A stretch of 64,000 nt of DNA from Verrucomicrobiota bacterium (GCA_018239845.1 JAFEGO010000092.1:62001-126000), one strand, 5' to 3'; positions 18,009 through 26,939 are shown, counted from the first letter of the stretch. Numbers and translations are program-made. Notes: generated by a model from the letters alone, not told the origin.

Positions 18009-18800
18009 ATGACCGCTTCGCTTTTGAAAGTGGATGCCGCGCAGATCAACGCCTGGGTGGAGCAGTTCCACCGCGACGGCTACCTGTTCCTGAAGGACGT
18101 GTTGCCGAAAGAGCTCTGCGCGGAACTCCGCGCGGACCTTGATCGCATGATCACGGAGAATCCGGGTGGCGATGTCTATCGGGGAAAGGACCTGGAACTC
18201 GTCTTCCGGGCCTTTGAGCACAGCGCGGCGAATCTCAGCCTGTTCGATCTCGAGCCCATCGTGTCGCTCGCGGAGGCGCTGATCGCGCCGGACTGCCACG
18301 TCATCCACAACAACAGCTTCAAGACCTTGTACGGCGGCGGCATCTCGACGTGGCATCAGGACGATCCGCCCCACTACCTCGTGACCGACGGCAAGCCGCC
18401 GACCAATGTGCGGCTGCCGGTGCTGTTTTTCACGGCCAACTACTACCTCACGGATGTGACCGACATCGCGCACGGAAGCACGGAGGTGATCCCGGGCTCG
18501 CACCTGATCGGGCAGGCGTGTCCGCCGGAGATCAAGGGCACGGAGTGGGAGAGCAAGGTGACGTACAACCTGGGCGGCGCGGGCAGCGTGGTGCTCTTCA
18601 ACAATCAATTATGGCACCGCGGCGGGCCCAACACGAGCGACCGCCACCGCTACATCACGCAGGTCACGTACGCGCGGCGCATCGTCGGGCACAAGTACTA
18701 CCCGTTTATGAATTACCAGATGCCCGAGCGCATTTATAAGGACGCCGACGAGCGCCGGAAGCGCCTGCTGGGCTTCCTGCCGCACGGGCCGTACGGCTGA
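18009..18800 (+). CDS. phytanoyl-CoA dioxygenase-family Fe(II)/2-oxoglutarate enzyme
   Basis: A 263-residue protein of the PhyH family. The iron ligands fit the HxD...H facial triad: H116 and D118 in STWHQDD, and H203 in QLWHRGGPN, with a downstream Arg (DRHRY) suited to bind 2-oxoglutarate. These enzymes hydroxylate small substrates, and the substrate cannot be read from sequence. ATG 18009 is chosen because the domain starts directly ('QFHRDGYLFLKDVLP'). The longer frame from 17844 would translate the hairpin element. It stands alone between repeat elements. Confidence 0.88.
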   Translation: MTASLLKVDAAQINAWVEQFHRDGYLFLKDVLPKELCAELRADLDRMITENPGGDVYRGKDLELVFRAFEHSAANLSLFDLEPIVSLAEALIAPDCHVIHNNSFKTLYGGGISTWHQDDPPHYLVTDGKPPTNVRLPVLFFTANYYLTDVTDIAHGSTEVIPGSHLIGQACPPEIKGTEWESKVTYNLGGAGSVVLFNNQLWHRGGPNTSDRHRYITQVTYARRIVGHKYYPFMNYQMPERIYKDADERRKRLLGFLPHGPYG

Positions 18801-18817
18801 GGATTGATGAGTGGCCC

Positions 18818-18850
18818 ACGGAATACACGGAAGACACGGAAAAGAGGAGC
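18818..18850 (+). repeat. half nonamer-repeat element (CACGGAANA words)
   Basis: Three 9-nt words CACGGAATA, CACGGAAGA, CACGGAAAA, the same as the left arm of the hairpin at 40763-40836, but without an inverted partner nearby. Confidence 0.65.
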
Positions 18851-18866
18851 GGCGCTGAGGAGCGGG

Positions 18867-18936
18867 GTAGGTTGCGCGCTCGCGCGCAACAGCGGCTTTC
18901 CTGGGTGGCGTTGTTGCGTGCGAGCACGCAACCTAC
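18867..18936. repeat. inverted repeat with GTAGGTTGCGCG arms
   Basis: A 24-nt arm at 18867-18890 pairs with 18913-18936 at about 22 of 24 positions, and each arm is itself partly palindromic (GTTGCGCGCTCGCGCGCAAC core). A half copy of the same word (GCGCAACCTAC) lies near 55126-55136. The function may be transcript termination between converging genes, or a REP-like element. Confidence 0.7.
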
Positions 18937-19013
18937 CGCAAGCGTGGGCGGAGTGGCTTTCTGTGGGTCAGGACGTAAAGCCCACAGATTCGGGTCAGTG
19001 GTGACCGTGCGGG

Positions 19014-19640
19014 TTACTTCGCGGCGGACTCCGCGGCCTTGAGGAGGTCGGCGGAGGAGAGGCGGACTTTGTAATCGGGGTTCGAGTACACGAACTTGAT
19101 CACGCCGTCGCGGCCGATGAGGTATACGGTGGGGACGGGGAGCCAGGTACCTTCGCCGTCCGGGATGGGCGTGAGGGTGATGCCGTGCTTTTGGTAGGCC
19201 TCGGCGGTCTTGCCCGATACGCGGAAGGCGACGCCGTAGGCCGCTGAGGCGGCCATGCCGTGGTCGGAGAGGAGCCGGTAGGCGAGGTGGTTTTTGCCGG
19301 CCATCTGCTGGAGGCCGTCGGCGGTGTCGGGGGAGATCGCGATGGTCTGGTAGCCGAGGGCCTGGAGCTTGGGCTCGAGTTCGCCGAGGGCGGCGAGCTG
19401 GGCGTTGCAGTACGGGCACCAGCTGCCGCGGTAGAAGACGAGGACAGTGGGCTGGGTCGCGAAGGTCGCGGCGAGGTCAACCTTGGCCCCATTGAGATCG
19501 GTGAGGGTGAGGCCCGGGGCCTTGGCGCCGACCGGCAGGGGTTTGGCCTCCTCCGCGGAGGGGGCGGGCGTGGCCGCGCGCGTGAGCGCGGCGGCGAGAA
19601 GGAAGAACGCAGTTAGCAAGAAGCGGAAGGGTTTGCCCAT
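19014..19640 (-). CDS. secreted peroxiredoxin-like (AhpC/TSA, redoxin) protein
   Basis: A 208-residue thioredoxin-fold protein with a signal peptide (FRFLLTAFFLLAAALTRAATPA). ATG 19640 is chosen; the frame from 19724 adds 28 residues without signal character. The active site is WCPYC in 'YRGSWCPYCNAQLAALGEL', so two cysteines are present as in thiol-disulfide enzymes and bacterioferritin-comigratory-type peroxiredoxins. The C-terminal 'PTVYLIGRDGVIKFVYSNPDY' completes the fold. The likely role is thiol redox chemistry in the periplasm. The gene is divergent from the PEP mutase-like gene, with a hairpin element between them. Confidence 0.85.
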   Translation of the reverse strand: MGKPFRFLLTAFFLLAAALTRAATPAPSAEEAKPLPVGAKAPGLTLTDLNGAKVDLAATFATQPTVLVFYRGSWCPYCNAQLAALGELEPKLQALGYQTIAISPDTADGLQQMAGKNHLAYRLLSDHGMAASAAYGVAFRVSGKTAEAYQKHGITLTPIPDGEGTWLPVPTVYLIGRDGVIKFVYSNPDYKVRLSSADLLKAAESAAK

Positions 19641-19710
19641 GCCAACGGAGAGGCGAGAAGCACGGGATTTATTCCCGTCAGATACAGGGAAGACATGAGA
19701 TAGAAGAGGA

Positions 19711-19784
19711 GACACGAATGGCACGAATGACGCACGAATCCGGATCGGTGTTTCGTAGGCAATTCGTGTGATTCGTGTCGTGCC
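19711..19784. repeat. nonamer-type hairpin (CACGAATGN words) in a divergent spacer
   Basis: Left arm words GACACGAAT, GGCACGAAT, GCACGAAT pair with AATTCGTGTGATTCGTGTCGTGCC at the right. It lies between two divergent genes, 71 nt from one start and 106 nt from the other. Confidence 0.7.
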
Positions 19785-19889
19785 TTGTTTGGATTTAGGA
19801 TGTCACGGGTGACTCGGAAATGGGTGGAAGTGTATGGATTGCGCGCGGCTTTGACTGGAGGTGGGGGTGCGAATGCGCGAGGGTGGGGC

Positions 19890-20708
19890 ATGAGCAATTC
19901 ACAGGCGGAGAAGGGGCTTAAACTGCGGGCGTTGCATGCGGGACCGGAGCCGCTGGTGATTCCGAATCCGTGGGATGCGGGGTCGGCGCGGTTGCTGGAG
20001 GCGCTGGGGTTTTCGGCGCTCGCGACGTCGAGCTATGCGGCGGCGGGCACGCTCGGGCGGAAGGACTATGGCCTGCAGTGCGAGGATGTGCTCTCGATGG
20101 CGAAGAGTATTGTCGAGGCGGTGGACCTGCCGGTGTCGGCGGATTTGGAGAATGGGTTTGGCGACCGACCCGAGGATGCGGCGGAGACGATCCGGCGCGC
20201 GGCGGAGTTGGGCTTGGTCGGCGGCTCCATCGAGGACGCGGCGGGCGGAGCGGCGCCGTATGATTTGACGCTGGCGACGGAGCGCATCGCGGCGGCGGCG
20301 GAGGCGGTGAAGAAACTGCCGTTTCCGTTTGTGCTCGTGGCGCGGGCGGAGAACTACGCGCGGGGCGTGACGAATTTGGACGATACGATCAAGCGGCTGC
20401 AGGCCTACGAGCGCGCGGGCGCCGAGGTGCTGTTTGCGCCGGGGCTGCCGGACCTCGCGGCGATCAGGACGGTGAGCACGGCGGTGAAGGCGCCGCTGAA
20501 TGTCGTGGGCACGATGCAGAACGGCGCGCTGAGCGTGGCGGAGCTGAAGGCCGCGGGCGTGCGGCGGATCAGCCTCGCGGCGTCGTTTTATCGCGCGGCA
20601 ATGAGCGGGCTCAACGACGCGGCGCGCGAAGTGCGCGAGCGCGGGACATTTACCTTCGTGCAAAAGGGCATGGCGCCGGCAGAGCTGGGGCGCGTGATGC
20701 GGGGCTGA
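19890..20708 (+). CDS. isocitrate lyase/PEP mutase-family enzyme
   Basis: A 272-residue TIM-barrel protein. It shows the family features 'VIPNPWDAGSARLLE', 'ALATSSYAAAG', 'PVSADLENGFGDRPEDAAE' (Mg-binding Asp/Glu region) and 'VGGSIEDAAG', plus 'LVARAENYARG' and 'FAPGLPD'. Length and the absence of the KKCGH loop of true isocitrate lyases place it with the short PEP mutase/2,3-dimethylmalate lyase-like group that cleaves or forms C-C or P-C bonds on oxaloacetate-like acids. The specific substrate is unknown. ATG 19890 is chosen by the domain start; the longer frame from 19785 runs into repeat DNA. Confidence 0.86.
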   Translation: MSNSQAEKGLKLRALHAGPEPLVIPNPWDAGSARLLEALGFSALATSSYAAAGTLGRKDYGLQCEDVLSMAKSIVEAVDLPVSADLENGFGDRPEDAAETIRRAAELGLVGGSIEDAAGGAAPYDLTLATERIAAAAEAVKKLPFPFVLVARAENYARGVTNLDDTIKRLQAYERAGAEVLFAPGLPDLAAIRTVSTAVKAPLNVVGTMQNGALSVAELKAAGVRRISLAASFYRAAMSGLNDAAREVRERGTFTFVQKGMAPAELGRVMRG

Positions 20709-20735
20709 GGGCATGGCCCTTGGCCAATGACGAAG

Positions 20736-20815
20736 GCCTAATGACTAATGTCTAATGATCGGAGGCTCGGAGATCTGAGAGGTCTCGCGACGTTCGCGAC
20801 GGACGCGACGACGGA
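20736..20815 (+). repeat. left copy of a direct repeat flanking the TonB-C gene
   Basis: TGACTAATGTCTAATG.TCGGA followed by GGTCTCGCGACG and CGCGACGG words, shared with 22208-22266 in the same orientation. The left copy has an extra 11-nt segment in the middle. See the matching entry. Confidence 0.7.
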
Positions 20816-20856
20816 AGACGGGGCACGTGGGGCGTAAAGCCTCGCCCGCAGTTGGC

Positions 20857-22134
20857 CTACCGTTTCGGCAGCTCGAGGTCGTGGATTTCGAAGGGGATTT
20901 TTTGGAGGGATTTGTCGGTGATCAGCCAGCAGACCAGCCGGGCGTCGGGCGGGAGTTTGAGCTGGTAGATGTCCAGCCGCTTACCGGAGGTGCCGCCGCC
21001 GGAGTGATAGAATCCGTTGTGGTCGTAGCGCAGGGAGCGGCCGTCGGCGGTTTGGAATTCGACCCCGACGAGATGATTGTTGGGATCGTCGATGCCGACG
21101 GCGAGGCTGTCGGCTTGCATCCGCTGGTTGGGCTCGAAATGGGCCGTGATTTCCTTGTCGAAGCTGTAGCCGCCGTAATCGGCGAGGCCGCCGGCGGCAT
21201 TCACTTTGTGAAATCGTTCGGCGGTGGGCTGGTCGAAGAGGACGATGCTGACGCCTTGGGCGCGCAAGGCGGCGGAGCGGATGGGGGAGCCGAAGGTACC
21301 GGAGGCCTTTTCGACGGTCACGGTTGCATTGGGGTCAAGGCCGGGTATGACAAGTTCGAATACGCCTTTGAGGGTTGCGATCTTGGTCGCGGCCGGGGCG
21401 TGTTCGCTGAGATTGACGTAGAGCTGAGGCGGGGGATTCCGCACGTAGTCGTCGGCGTTGATGCTGCCGACGGCGTCGCTGTAAAAATAGCCCGGGCTGC
21501 CGGGGTCCAAGACGAGACCGGTGTCGTCCACCGCGCGTGAGACCACGACGCGGCCGGCACGGATGGGGCTGCCGCCGTCGTCGCTGATCACGAAGCGGCC
21601 GGACAGCGCCAGCGGGTAGCGCATATTGCCGGTCCAGCCGCCAAAACCCACCTTGATGTGTCGCGGCGCCGGCTCGGGGGCGCCTTGGAAGACGATGGGG
21701 GCGATGGTGAAGGAGATGCGCGGACCGTCGTCGCCGAGGGCGGGGCGGAAGAGCCACTGCTGCACGGCGTCGAGCGAGGTCTGGTTGAAACGGGCGTCGG
21801 TGGAGTCGAGGATGCGCGCGGCCTCGACCTTGCCGGTGTCGCTGATGACGAGAGCGACGTTGACCTTGACTACGGCGCCCTCGGGGAGAGGGAACGGGGA
21901 GGCCGGGGAAAAAGCGGAGATGAGCTGGGCGCGTTTGCGCGGGCCGGGAGAGGTGCTGGTCAGGCGATCGTGATACGCGGGGATGTCGGCCCAGAGCGCG
22001 ACCATGCGCGCGTAGTCGCCCGGGGGTTTGGCGGGAGCGGTGGGGGTCTGGGCGTGGATACGCAGAGCGGGGGAGAGCGCGACGGCGACGATAAGGAGAC
22101 AGAGGCGGAGGGCGGGGCGGGGGTGGGGTGGCAT
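20857..22134 (-). CDS. secreted TonB-C-terminal-domain protein
   Basis: A 425-residue protein with a signal peptide (RLCLLIVAVALSPALRIHA). About residues 85-150 match the TonB C-terminal domain: 'VKVNVALVISDTGKVEAARIL' and 'AVQQWLFRPALGDDGPR', the usual plug-contact half domain. The rest has no motif I recognise and is not a TonB plug partner with a transmembrane Pro-rich region, so this is a periplasmic or secreted TonB-C-like module rather than a classic energy transducer. It is an isolated gene flanked by direct repeats (20736-20815 and 22208-22266). Confidence 0.75.
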   Translation of the reverse strand: MPPHPRPALRLCLLIVAVALSPALRIHAQTPTAPAKPPGDYARMVALWADIPAYHDRLTSTSPGPRKRAQLISAFSPASPFPLPEGAVVKVNVALVISDTGKVEAARILDSTDARFNQTSLDAVQQWLFRPALGDDGPRISFTIAPIVFQGAPEPAPRHIKVGFGGWTGNMRYPLALSGRFVISDDGGSPIRAGRVVVSRAVDDTGLVLDPGSPGYFYSDAVGSINADDYVRNPPPQLYVNLSEHAPAATKIATLKGVFELVIPGLDPNATVTVEKASGTFGSPIRSAALRAQGVSIVLFDQPTAERFHKVNAAGGLADYGGYSFDKEITAHFEPNQRMQADSLAVGIDDPNNHLVGVEFQTADGRSLRYDHNGFYHSGGGTSGKRLDIYQLKLPPDARLVCWLITDKSLQKIPFEIHDLELPKR

Positions 22135-22207
22135 GAAGAAAGGGTGACCGTCAGCAGACGAATGAAGTGCCAGGAAATTAGAGAGGGAATGGAATGACCA
22201 ATGCCTG

Positions 22208-22266
22208 ATGACTAATGTCTAATGCTCGGAGGTCTCGCGACGCACGCGACGGGCGTGACGACGGAA
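22208..22266 (+). repeat. right copy of a direct repeat flanking the TonB-C gene
   Basis: Matches 20736-20815 at TGACTAATGTCTAATG, TCGGA, GGTCTCGCGACG, CGCGACGG and GACGACGGAA. The two copies flank 20857-22134 in the same direction. Confidence 0.7.
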
Positions 22267-22429
22267 AGATGTTCCGCCGGAGGTGGCCGGTGGGCTCAAC
22301 GTCAGAGAGATGAGACGACGGGATGGATTGGCCTAAGAGAGCTTGGGTTCATCCGTAGGGAAGATATCTTGGCACAATATCCAAAATAGTGAGACTCAGC
22401 CTAGGTATCATAGACACCCCCCCAATCTT

Positions 22430-23677
22430 ATGAATATCACCCGAATTTGGCAGGCCCTGAGCCTGATGGCGGCAATGGTGGTTAGCGGTACGAACGTTTA
22501 TGCCGCACCGAGTGTTTCCCAGTCGCCGGCGGAGGAGATAGCCGAACTGGACAAGCTGCTGACCCAGATCGACCGGGCGCTCGACGCGAAGGACTCGCTG
22601 GAGCCCTTTCTTTATGCGACCTCGGCGCTCAACTCGAAGATTGATGTCTTCGAGATACGCTTCGGCGTGCCGCTGCAAACGCAGCCGCAATGGGAGGCAC
22701 TGCGCGGCAAGGCGGAGAAAGTGCTCAAGCGGGTGGATGGGCGGCATCGCAACGACATCTATTTCAATGCCGATTCGGCTGAGACGGGCACGTGCGTCCT
22801 GATCGAGCTGGCGGGTAACCCGACGACGGCGCTGAAGCGCTTGGACCAGATAAAGCCGGGAGGTGGCTGCGGGAATTGGGCAGCGTCCGTGATGCTCGCG
22901 GTCAACACCCAGAAAGCCGGCATCTATCAGCGGAAGGGCGACTACAAGCAGGCCTATGCGTCGATGAAGGCGGCGCGGGACGACATGGTTTTTGCGCTCG
23001 GGGCGCCGGCATCCGATCTGTTTTGCTGCCGATATGCCTTTCTAGCGGGCAAAAACGGAGAGGTCGAAGAGGCGAAGAAATTCTATCAAAGGGTGGTTGA
23101 TCTTTATCCCAAGACCGATGGCGACCAGATCGCGCGAAAGGCGCTGACGGCGATGGGGAGCCTGACCGAGCCTGATCTGCAGCGGATACGGCGCGTCTAT
23201 CTCGAGGAAAAGGAAATCCGCGACTACGATGCGGCGATTTTCGCGATTGCGGGACACAAATTCCCCGGGGCGTACGATTTTCTGGTGGAGCAACTCGCAT
23301 CGGCAGAGAACTTCGAGCGCAATCGCCTGATTCCGGCCCTGGGGGTGCTGGGCGACAGACGGGCCCTGCCAGTCCTGAAAAAGATCACGCAGGAAAGTAA
23401 GGACAATGCGAATACAGTGCACGCCCTGGTCGCGCTGGCCCGACTGGGCGACCGGGAAGAGGTCGTGCCCTGTCTCAAGCGGCAGTTGGATGCGAAAAGT
23501 GATATATTCTTCAATGGCTATTGGTTGGATGCCAGCCTGAGGGAAATTTATGGCGACGGGCCGGAGCGGCTGGAAATGGGCGCAACCTTGGAGATGACTC
23601 CGGCTAAACTTGCGCAGCGCTGGCTAACATGGATCGAGTCGCGAAAGGTGCCGGCGGTAGAGCAGAAGAGTGCTTAA
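22430..23677 (+). CDS. secreted HEAT-repeat-like protein
   Basis: A 415-residue protein with a signal peptide (ALSLMAAMVVSGTNVYAAPS). ATG 22430 is chosen, since the frame from 22343 adds 29 residues with no signal. The N-terminal half is helical with TPR-like pairs ('KAGIYQRKGDYKQAYASMKAARDD', shown only as pattern, and 'KKFYQRVVDLYPKTDGDQIARKAL'), and the C-terminal half contains HEAT-like units ('PALGVLGDRRALPVLKKITQ' and 'ALVALARLGDREEVVPCLKR'). Such proteins act as scaffolds in the periplasm. No partner can be named. Its codon use is a little less GC-rich than its neighbours. Confidence 0.72.
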   Translation: MNITRIWQALSLMAAMVVSGTNVYAAPSVSQSPAEEIAELDKLLTQIDRALDAKDSLEPFLYATSALNSKIDVFEIRFGVPLQTQPQWEALRGKAEKVLKRVDGRHRNDIYFNADSAETGTCVLIELAGNPTTALKRLDQIKPGGGCGNWAASVMLAVNTQKAGIYQRKGDYKQAYASMKAARDDMVFALGAPASDLFCCRYAFLAGKNGEVEEAKKFYQRVVDLYPKTDGDQIARKALTAMGSLTEPDLQRIRRVYLEEKEIRDYDAAIFAIAGHKFPGAYDFLVEQLASAENFERNRLIPALGVLGDRRALPVLKKITQESKDNANTVHALVALARLGDREEVVPCLKRQLDAKSDIFFNGYWLDASLREIYGDGPERLEMGATLEMTPAKLAQRWLTWIESRKVPAVEQKSA

Positions 23678-23703
23678 GGAGGCGAGGTGGGGGAGCTGCA
23701 CAA

Positions 23704-24576
23704 TCAGTGCGGATTGTTGAGAAACGTGTTCCAGACGGCGATGAGGGATTGGTCGGGGAACCAGAAGGTGAGGCTGGCGGTGGCGGGCGGGATGCCGGGG
23801 GCGATCAGCTTTTTTTGGTCGAGGTCGAGGACGATGCCGGTGCGCTCGGCGGCGGGGCGGTCGAAGCTCGCCAGGACGGCGGCGAAGAAAGGGAGGGCGA
23901 GATCGTTGGCGTTGGCGGTGTTGTGGCCGCACTTGGACTCGATGGCCAGGCACCAGCGCGCGCCGAGCTTGCGATTGGGTTCGTAGAATTTGCGGCTGGC
24001 GGCGCGGTAGCGCTGGTCCTTGGCCCCGGCGATGAAGAGGCCGGGGATGGCGCGCACGGCGTCGGTGGGCGGGATGATGAAGCCGCCGCCTTTGTTGGAG
24101 ACGAAGGCGGCGACGCGCTCCGGGCAGAAGCAGGCGAAGTTGTAGCTGAACTCGCCGCCGGCGGAAAGGCCCATGACGAAGAGCGGGACTTTTTCGAACT
24201 CGGGGTGGCCGCTTTGTTGGCCGAGGGCGGCGAGGGCGTTGAGCAGGGCGCGGCCGCTGCCGCGGTCGGCCTTGGTGTAGTGGAAGAAATCGGTGAGGTC
24301 CTCGGTGGCGAAGTAGCAGGCGACGAGGGCGAGCTGATGGTCACGCGCGAAGTTTTGCCACTGCGGGCGGCCATCGACGTTGATGCCGTCGAGCACGATG
24401 GCAATGCCGCGGACGGGGCCGGCCGGGACGTCATCCGGCAGCCAGAGATGAAAGGCGGCCTTGTCGAATGTCTCCCTGGGCTGGCGCGGGATATCGACGT
24501 CGCAGGTCGCGGCGAAGGCGGTGGAGGTGAAAGCGACTGTGCAGAGGAGAAGACCGAGGAGCGAGGGGTGGCGCAT
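23704..24576 (-). CDS. secreted alpha/beta hydrolase-like esterase
   Basis: A 290-residue protein with a signal peptide (SLLGLLLCTVAFTSTAFA). ATG 24576 is chosen. The frame extends to 24849, but that adds 91 low-quality residues over repeat DNA. The nucleophile elbow GLSAGG and an 'FHYTKADRGSG' segment, with a late His in 'ESKCGHNTAN', fit the alpha/beta-hydrolase triad Ser-Asp/Glu-His. It may act on an ester or polysaccharide-linked group outside the cell; the substrate is unknown. It converges with the HEAT gene, with 26 nt between stops. Confidence 0.78.
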   Translation of the reverse strand: MRHPSLLGLLLCTVAFTSTAFAATCDVDIPRQPRETFDKAAFHLWLPDDVPAGPVRGIAIVLDGINVDGRPQWQNFARDHQLALVACYFATEDLTDFFHYTKADRGSGRALLNALAALGQQSGHPEFEKVPLFVMGLSAGGEFSYNFACFCPERVAAFVSNKGGGFIIPPTDAVRAIPGLFIAGAKDQRYRAASRKFYEPNRKLGARWCLAIESKCGHNTANANDLALPFFAAVLASFDRPAAERTGIVLDLDQKKLIAPGIPPATASLTFWFPDQSLIAVWNTFLNNPH

Positions 24577-24642
24577 GGCGGGGTGAAGTGAGAGTGGAGT
24601 CGGGTGGGCGGAGGCGCAACGAGGGCGGGCGGAAGTATTTGG

Positions 24643-24669
24643 CCACGGATTACACGAATGGCACGGATA
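24643..24669 (-). repeat. half nonamer-repeat element (CACGGATTA words)
   Basis: Three 9-nt words CCACGGATT, ACACGAATG, GCACGGATA, upstream of the hydrolase start, with no inverted partner. Confidence 0.55.
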
Positions 24670-24800
24670 GCCGATCCGGTTGAACCACTTCTGGGCACTG
24701 AGGAGCACTGATGACGAGCGGGACGGACATGGCGACGGGAACGCCTGTGCTGGTGAGCGTCGTATGAGATGGCGATGGCGCCGAAATAGGGGTTGGGGTG

Positions 24801-24877
24801 AGTTTTGTCCGATAGTCGGACATTTTTCCAAGTTTTGTCCGATTTGCATTTAGGCTAAAGTCCGTAATACGGACTTT
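24801..24877. promoter_or_regulatory. cluster of palindromic operator-like sites with TCCG half-sites
   Basis: A palindrome TGTCCGA-TAG-TCGGACA at 24806-24822, the same 13-nt word AGTTTTGTCCGAT repeated at 24801 and 24831, and a perfect 21-nt palindrome at 24857-24877 (AAAGTCCGTA, one central A, then its complement). Together they look like binding sites of a dimeric helix-turn-helix repressor, similar in style to antitoxin operators. No regulator gene is next to them. Confidence 0.6.
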
Positions 24878-25049
24878 GTATCACAATGATTTTAAAATAG
24901 TTAATGTATAATTAGTATTGCAAATTCAGGTGTTTTTAGGCGATGCCTGCTATCGCGGTTGCGCGATGGGGGCGGGGGAGGAGAGGTGGGGCGGGGGGGA
25001 CGAGAACGAAGGGTCGCGGGGTAAACCCGCTCCTACAGGGGCAAGAAAA

Positions 25050-25073
25050 AGGCCGCCCGTTGCGGGGCGGCCT
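25050..25073 (-). terminator. intrinsic terminator of the RNase G/E gene
   Basis: AGGCCGCCC (25050-25058) pairs with GGGCGGCCT (25065-25073). On the minus strand the stem is followed by TTTTT. It lies 22 nt past the rng stop. Confidence 0.85.
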
Positions 25074-25094
25074 GGGGGAAGAACTGTAATCGGT

Positions 25095-26843
25095 TTAGCG
25101 ATACTCTTCGCCGGTGAGGGCGTTGATGATTTTGAAGTTCTCGACGTGGTAGTTCATGTCGGCGCGGAAGGCCAGCTTCACACCGAACAACTTCTCCATG
25201 CGGACGAGGAGCTCGGCGTCCTCGCTGCGGAGGCGTTCGAGGATGCTCGGGTGCACGAGGACGCGCAGCGAGTACTCCTTGCCGTCGTTGCGCAGCTGGA
25301 GGCGGCGGACGACGGAGCTGAGCTTGCGCTGGAGCTCGACCGACATCGTCGTGGCGCTCTTCACGATGCCGCGGCCGCGGCAGTAGGGGCAGTCCGTGTA
25401 GAGGTTGCTCGAGAGGGACTCCTGCTGGCGCTGGCGCGTCATCTGGAGGATGCCGAGGGTGGAGATGGGGAGGATGTGGTTCTTGGCCTTGTCGTGGGCC
25501 ATCTCCTGGACCATGCGCTCGTACACGGCGTTGCGGTGGCGGCGCTCCTTCATGTCGATGAAGTCGATGATGAGGAGACCGCCGAGGTTGCGGAGGCGGA
25601 TCTGGCGCGCGGCCTCGCTGGCGGCCTCGAGGTTGACGGCGTAGATGACGTTCTTCTCGTCGCCGCCGCGGGACTTGTGGGAGCCGGTGTTGACGTCGAT
25701 GGAGATGAGGGCCTCGGTCTCGTCGATGACGATTTCGCCGCCGGAGGGGAGCGGGACCTTGCGCTGGCCGGTCTGCTCGATCTGGCGCTCGATGTTGAAG
25801 CGTTCGAAGATCGGTATGCTGTCGTTGTAGAACGCGATCTTGGAGGCGGAGCGCTTGGAGATCTGGCCGACGAGCTTCTGGGTGCGCTCGTGGTCTTCCT
25901 TGCGGTCGATGAGGACGCGGTCGACCTCCTCGGTGAGGAAATCGCGGACGGTGCGCTCGACGAGGTCGGGCTCCTGGTAGAGGCACGCGGGGGCGCGGTC
26001 GCTCTGCATCTTGGCGGTGATGCCCTGCCAGGTTTTTAGGAGGATGTGGAGGTCGCGGACGAAGTAGCGGGCTTTCTTGCCCTCGCCGGCGGTGCGGACG
26101 ATGACGCCCATGCCCTCGGGGATGGTGAGCTCGTTGATGAGGGTCTTGAGGCGCTTGCGCTCCTGGGGGTCCTCGATCTTGCGGGAGATGCCGCAGCCGT
26201 CAGAGAACGGGGTGAGGATGAGGTAGCGGCCGGGGAGGGAGAGGTTGGTCGTGGTGCGGGGGCCCTTGGTGCCGATGGGGCCCTTGGTGACCTGGATGAC
26301 GATGTCGGTGCCCGGGGGGTACATGCCGGGGATGTCCTTCACGGTGGGCTCGGCCGGGCGGGGCGGGGCGTTCTTCTTCTTGTTGACGCGCACGACCTCG
26401 ACGGAGGAGTCGGTGGCGGCGGGGAGCATGTCCCAGTAGTGGAGGAAGGCGTTCTTGGCGTAGCCGATGTCGACGAAGGCGGCCTTGAGGCCGGGGTCGA
26501 GGTTCTTGATGCGGCCCTTGTAGATGCCGCCGACCATGCGGTCGTCGGACTCGCGCTCGATCTCGAACTTCTCCAGGCGGCCGTCGACGAGGAGCGCGAC
26601 GCGCTTCTCGAGGGGCTCGGAGTTGATGATGAGTTCGCGGTAGGAGCCCTTGTCCTTTTTGAAGACCGCGAGGATCTTCTGGAGGAGGGGGCGCTGCTTG
26701 GCGCGCTCCTCGGCGCCGGCCTTCAGCTCGGCGGAGCTGACGGGGGCGGAGTTGCTGGCCGGGGGCGGGTTGACGAGTTCCTCGTCATACTTCTGGGCGA
26801 CATCCTGGGGGATGCCGGAGTTGGGTTGCGATTGATCGCTCAT
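25095..26843 (-). CDS. rng: ribonuclease G/E family endoribonuclease
   Basis: A 582-residue Rne/Rng protein. An N-terminal region with '[17 protein letters not shown]' precedes an S1-like RNA-binding domain ('[24 protein letters not shown]'). The catalytic Asp pair of RNase E, D303 and D346, is matched by '[12 protein letters not shown]' and '[11 protein letters not shown]'. The Zn-link CPYCRGRG is near the C-terminus. The long acidic scaffold of E. coli RNase E is absent, so this is G-like; the size is between the two. It cleaves single-stranded RNA with 5' monophosphate for rRNA maturation and mRNA decay. The start is ATG 26843. RodA lies downstream in the reverse order upstream of it (96 nt), and a terminator follows the stop. 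Confidence 0.92.
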   Translation of the reverse strand: MSDQSQPNSGIPQDVAQKYDEELVNPPPASNSAPVSSAELKAGAEERAKQRPLLQKILAVFKKDKGSYRELIINSEPLEKRVALLVDGRLEKFEIERESDDRMVGGIYKGRIKNLDPGLKAAFVDIGYAKNAFLHYWDMLPAATDSSVEVVRVNKKKNAPPRPAEPTVKDIPGMYPPGTDIVIQVTKGPIGTKGPRTTTNLSLPGRYLILTPFSDGCGISRKIEDPQERKRLKTLINELTIPEGMGVIVRTAGEGKKARYFVRDLHILLKTWQGITAKMQSDRAPACLYQEPDLVERTVRDFLTEEVDRVLIDRKEDHERTQKLVGQISKRSASKIAFYNDSIPIFERFNIERQIEQTGQRKVPLPSGGEIVIDETEALISIDVNTGSHKSRGGDEKNVIYAVNLEAASEAARQIRLRNLGGLLIIDFIDMKERRHRNAVYERMVQEMAHDKAKNHILPISTLGILQMTRQRQQESLSSNLYTDCPYCRGRGIVKSATTMSVELQRKLSSVVRRLQLRNDGKEYSLRVLVHPSILERLRSEDAELLVRMEKLFGVKLAFRADMNYHVENFKIINALTGEEYR

Positions 26844-26939
26844 GTTGGGTGTCGTTGGTTTGGACGACGGGACCCCTTGGTGAGACAGATGCGGCGCAGG
26901 AGATTCCGGCAGGGCGGTCGTTAGCGCGAAGAAGGGATT

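Larger units (their letters stand above)
24577..25094. other. 518-nt intergenic region with repeats, orphan operators and AT-rich patch
   Basis: This is the only gap over 300 nt. From left: the hydrolase leader, a half nonamer element (24643-24669), GC-rich filler, palindromic half-site sets (24801-24877), an AT-rich patch (about 24830-24950) with a TATAAT at 24907-24912 and no gene after it, G-rich sequence with a GGGTAAACCCGCTCCTACA word near 25019-25037, and the rng terminator (25050-25073). I found no open reading frame here with protein-like character. Confidence 0.8.

Noticed and set aside
18706-19419. A 237-codon minus-strand frame across the dioxygenase end and repeat
   Set aside because: It overlaps a real gene and a repeat and is Arg/Pro-rich; no motif supports it.
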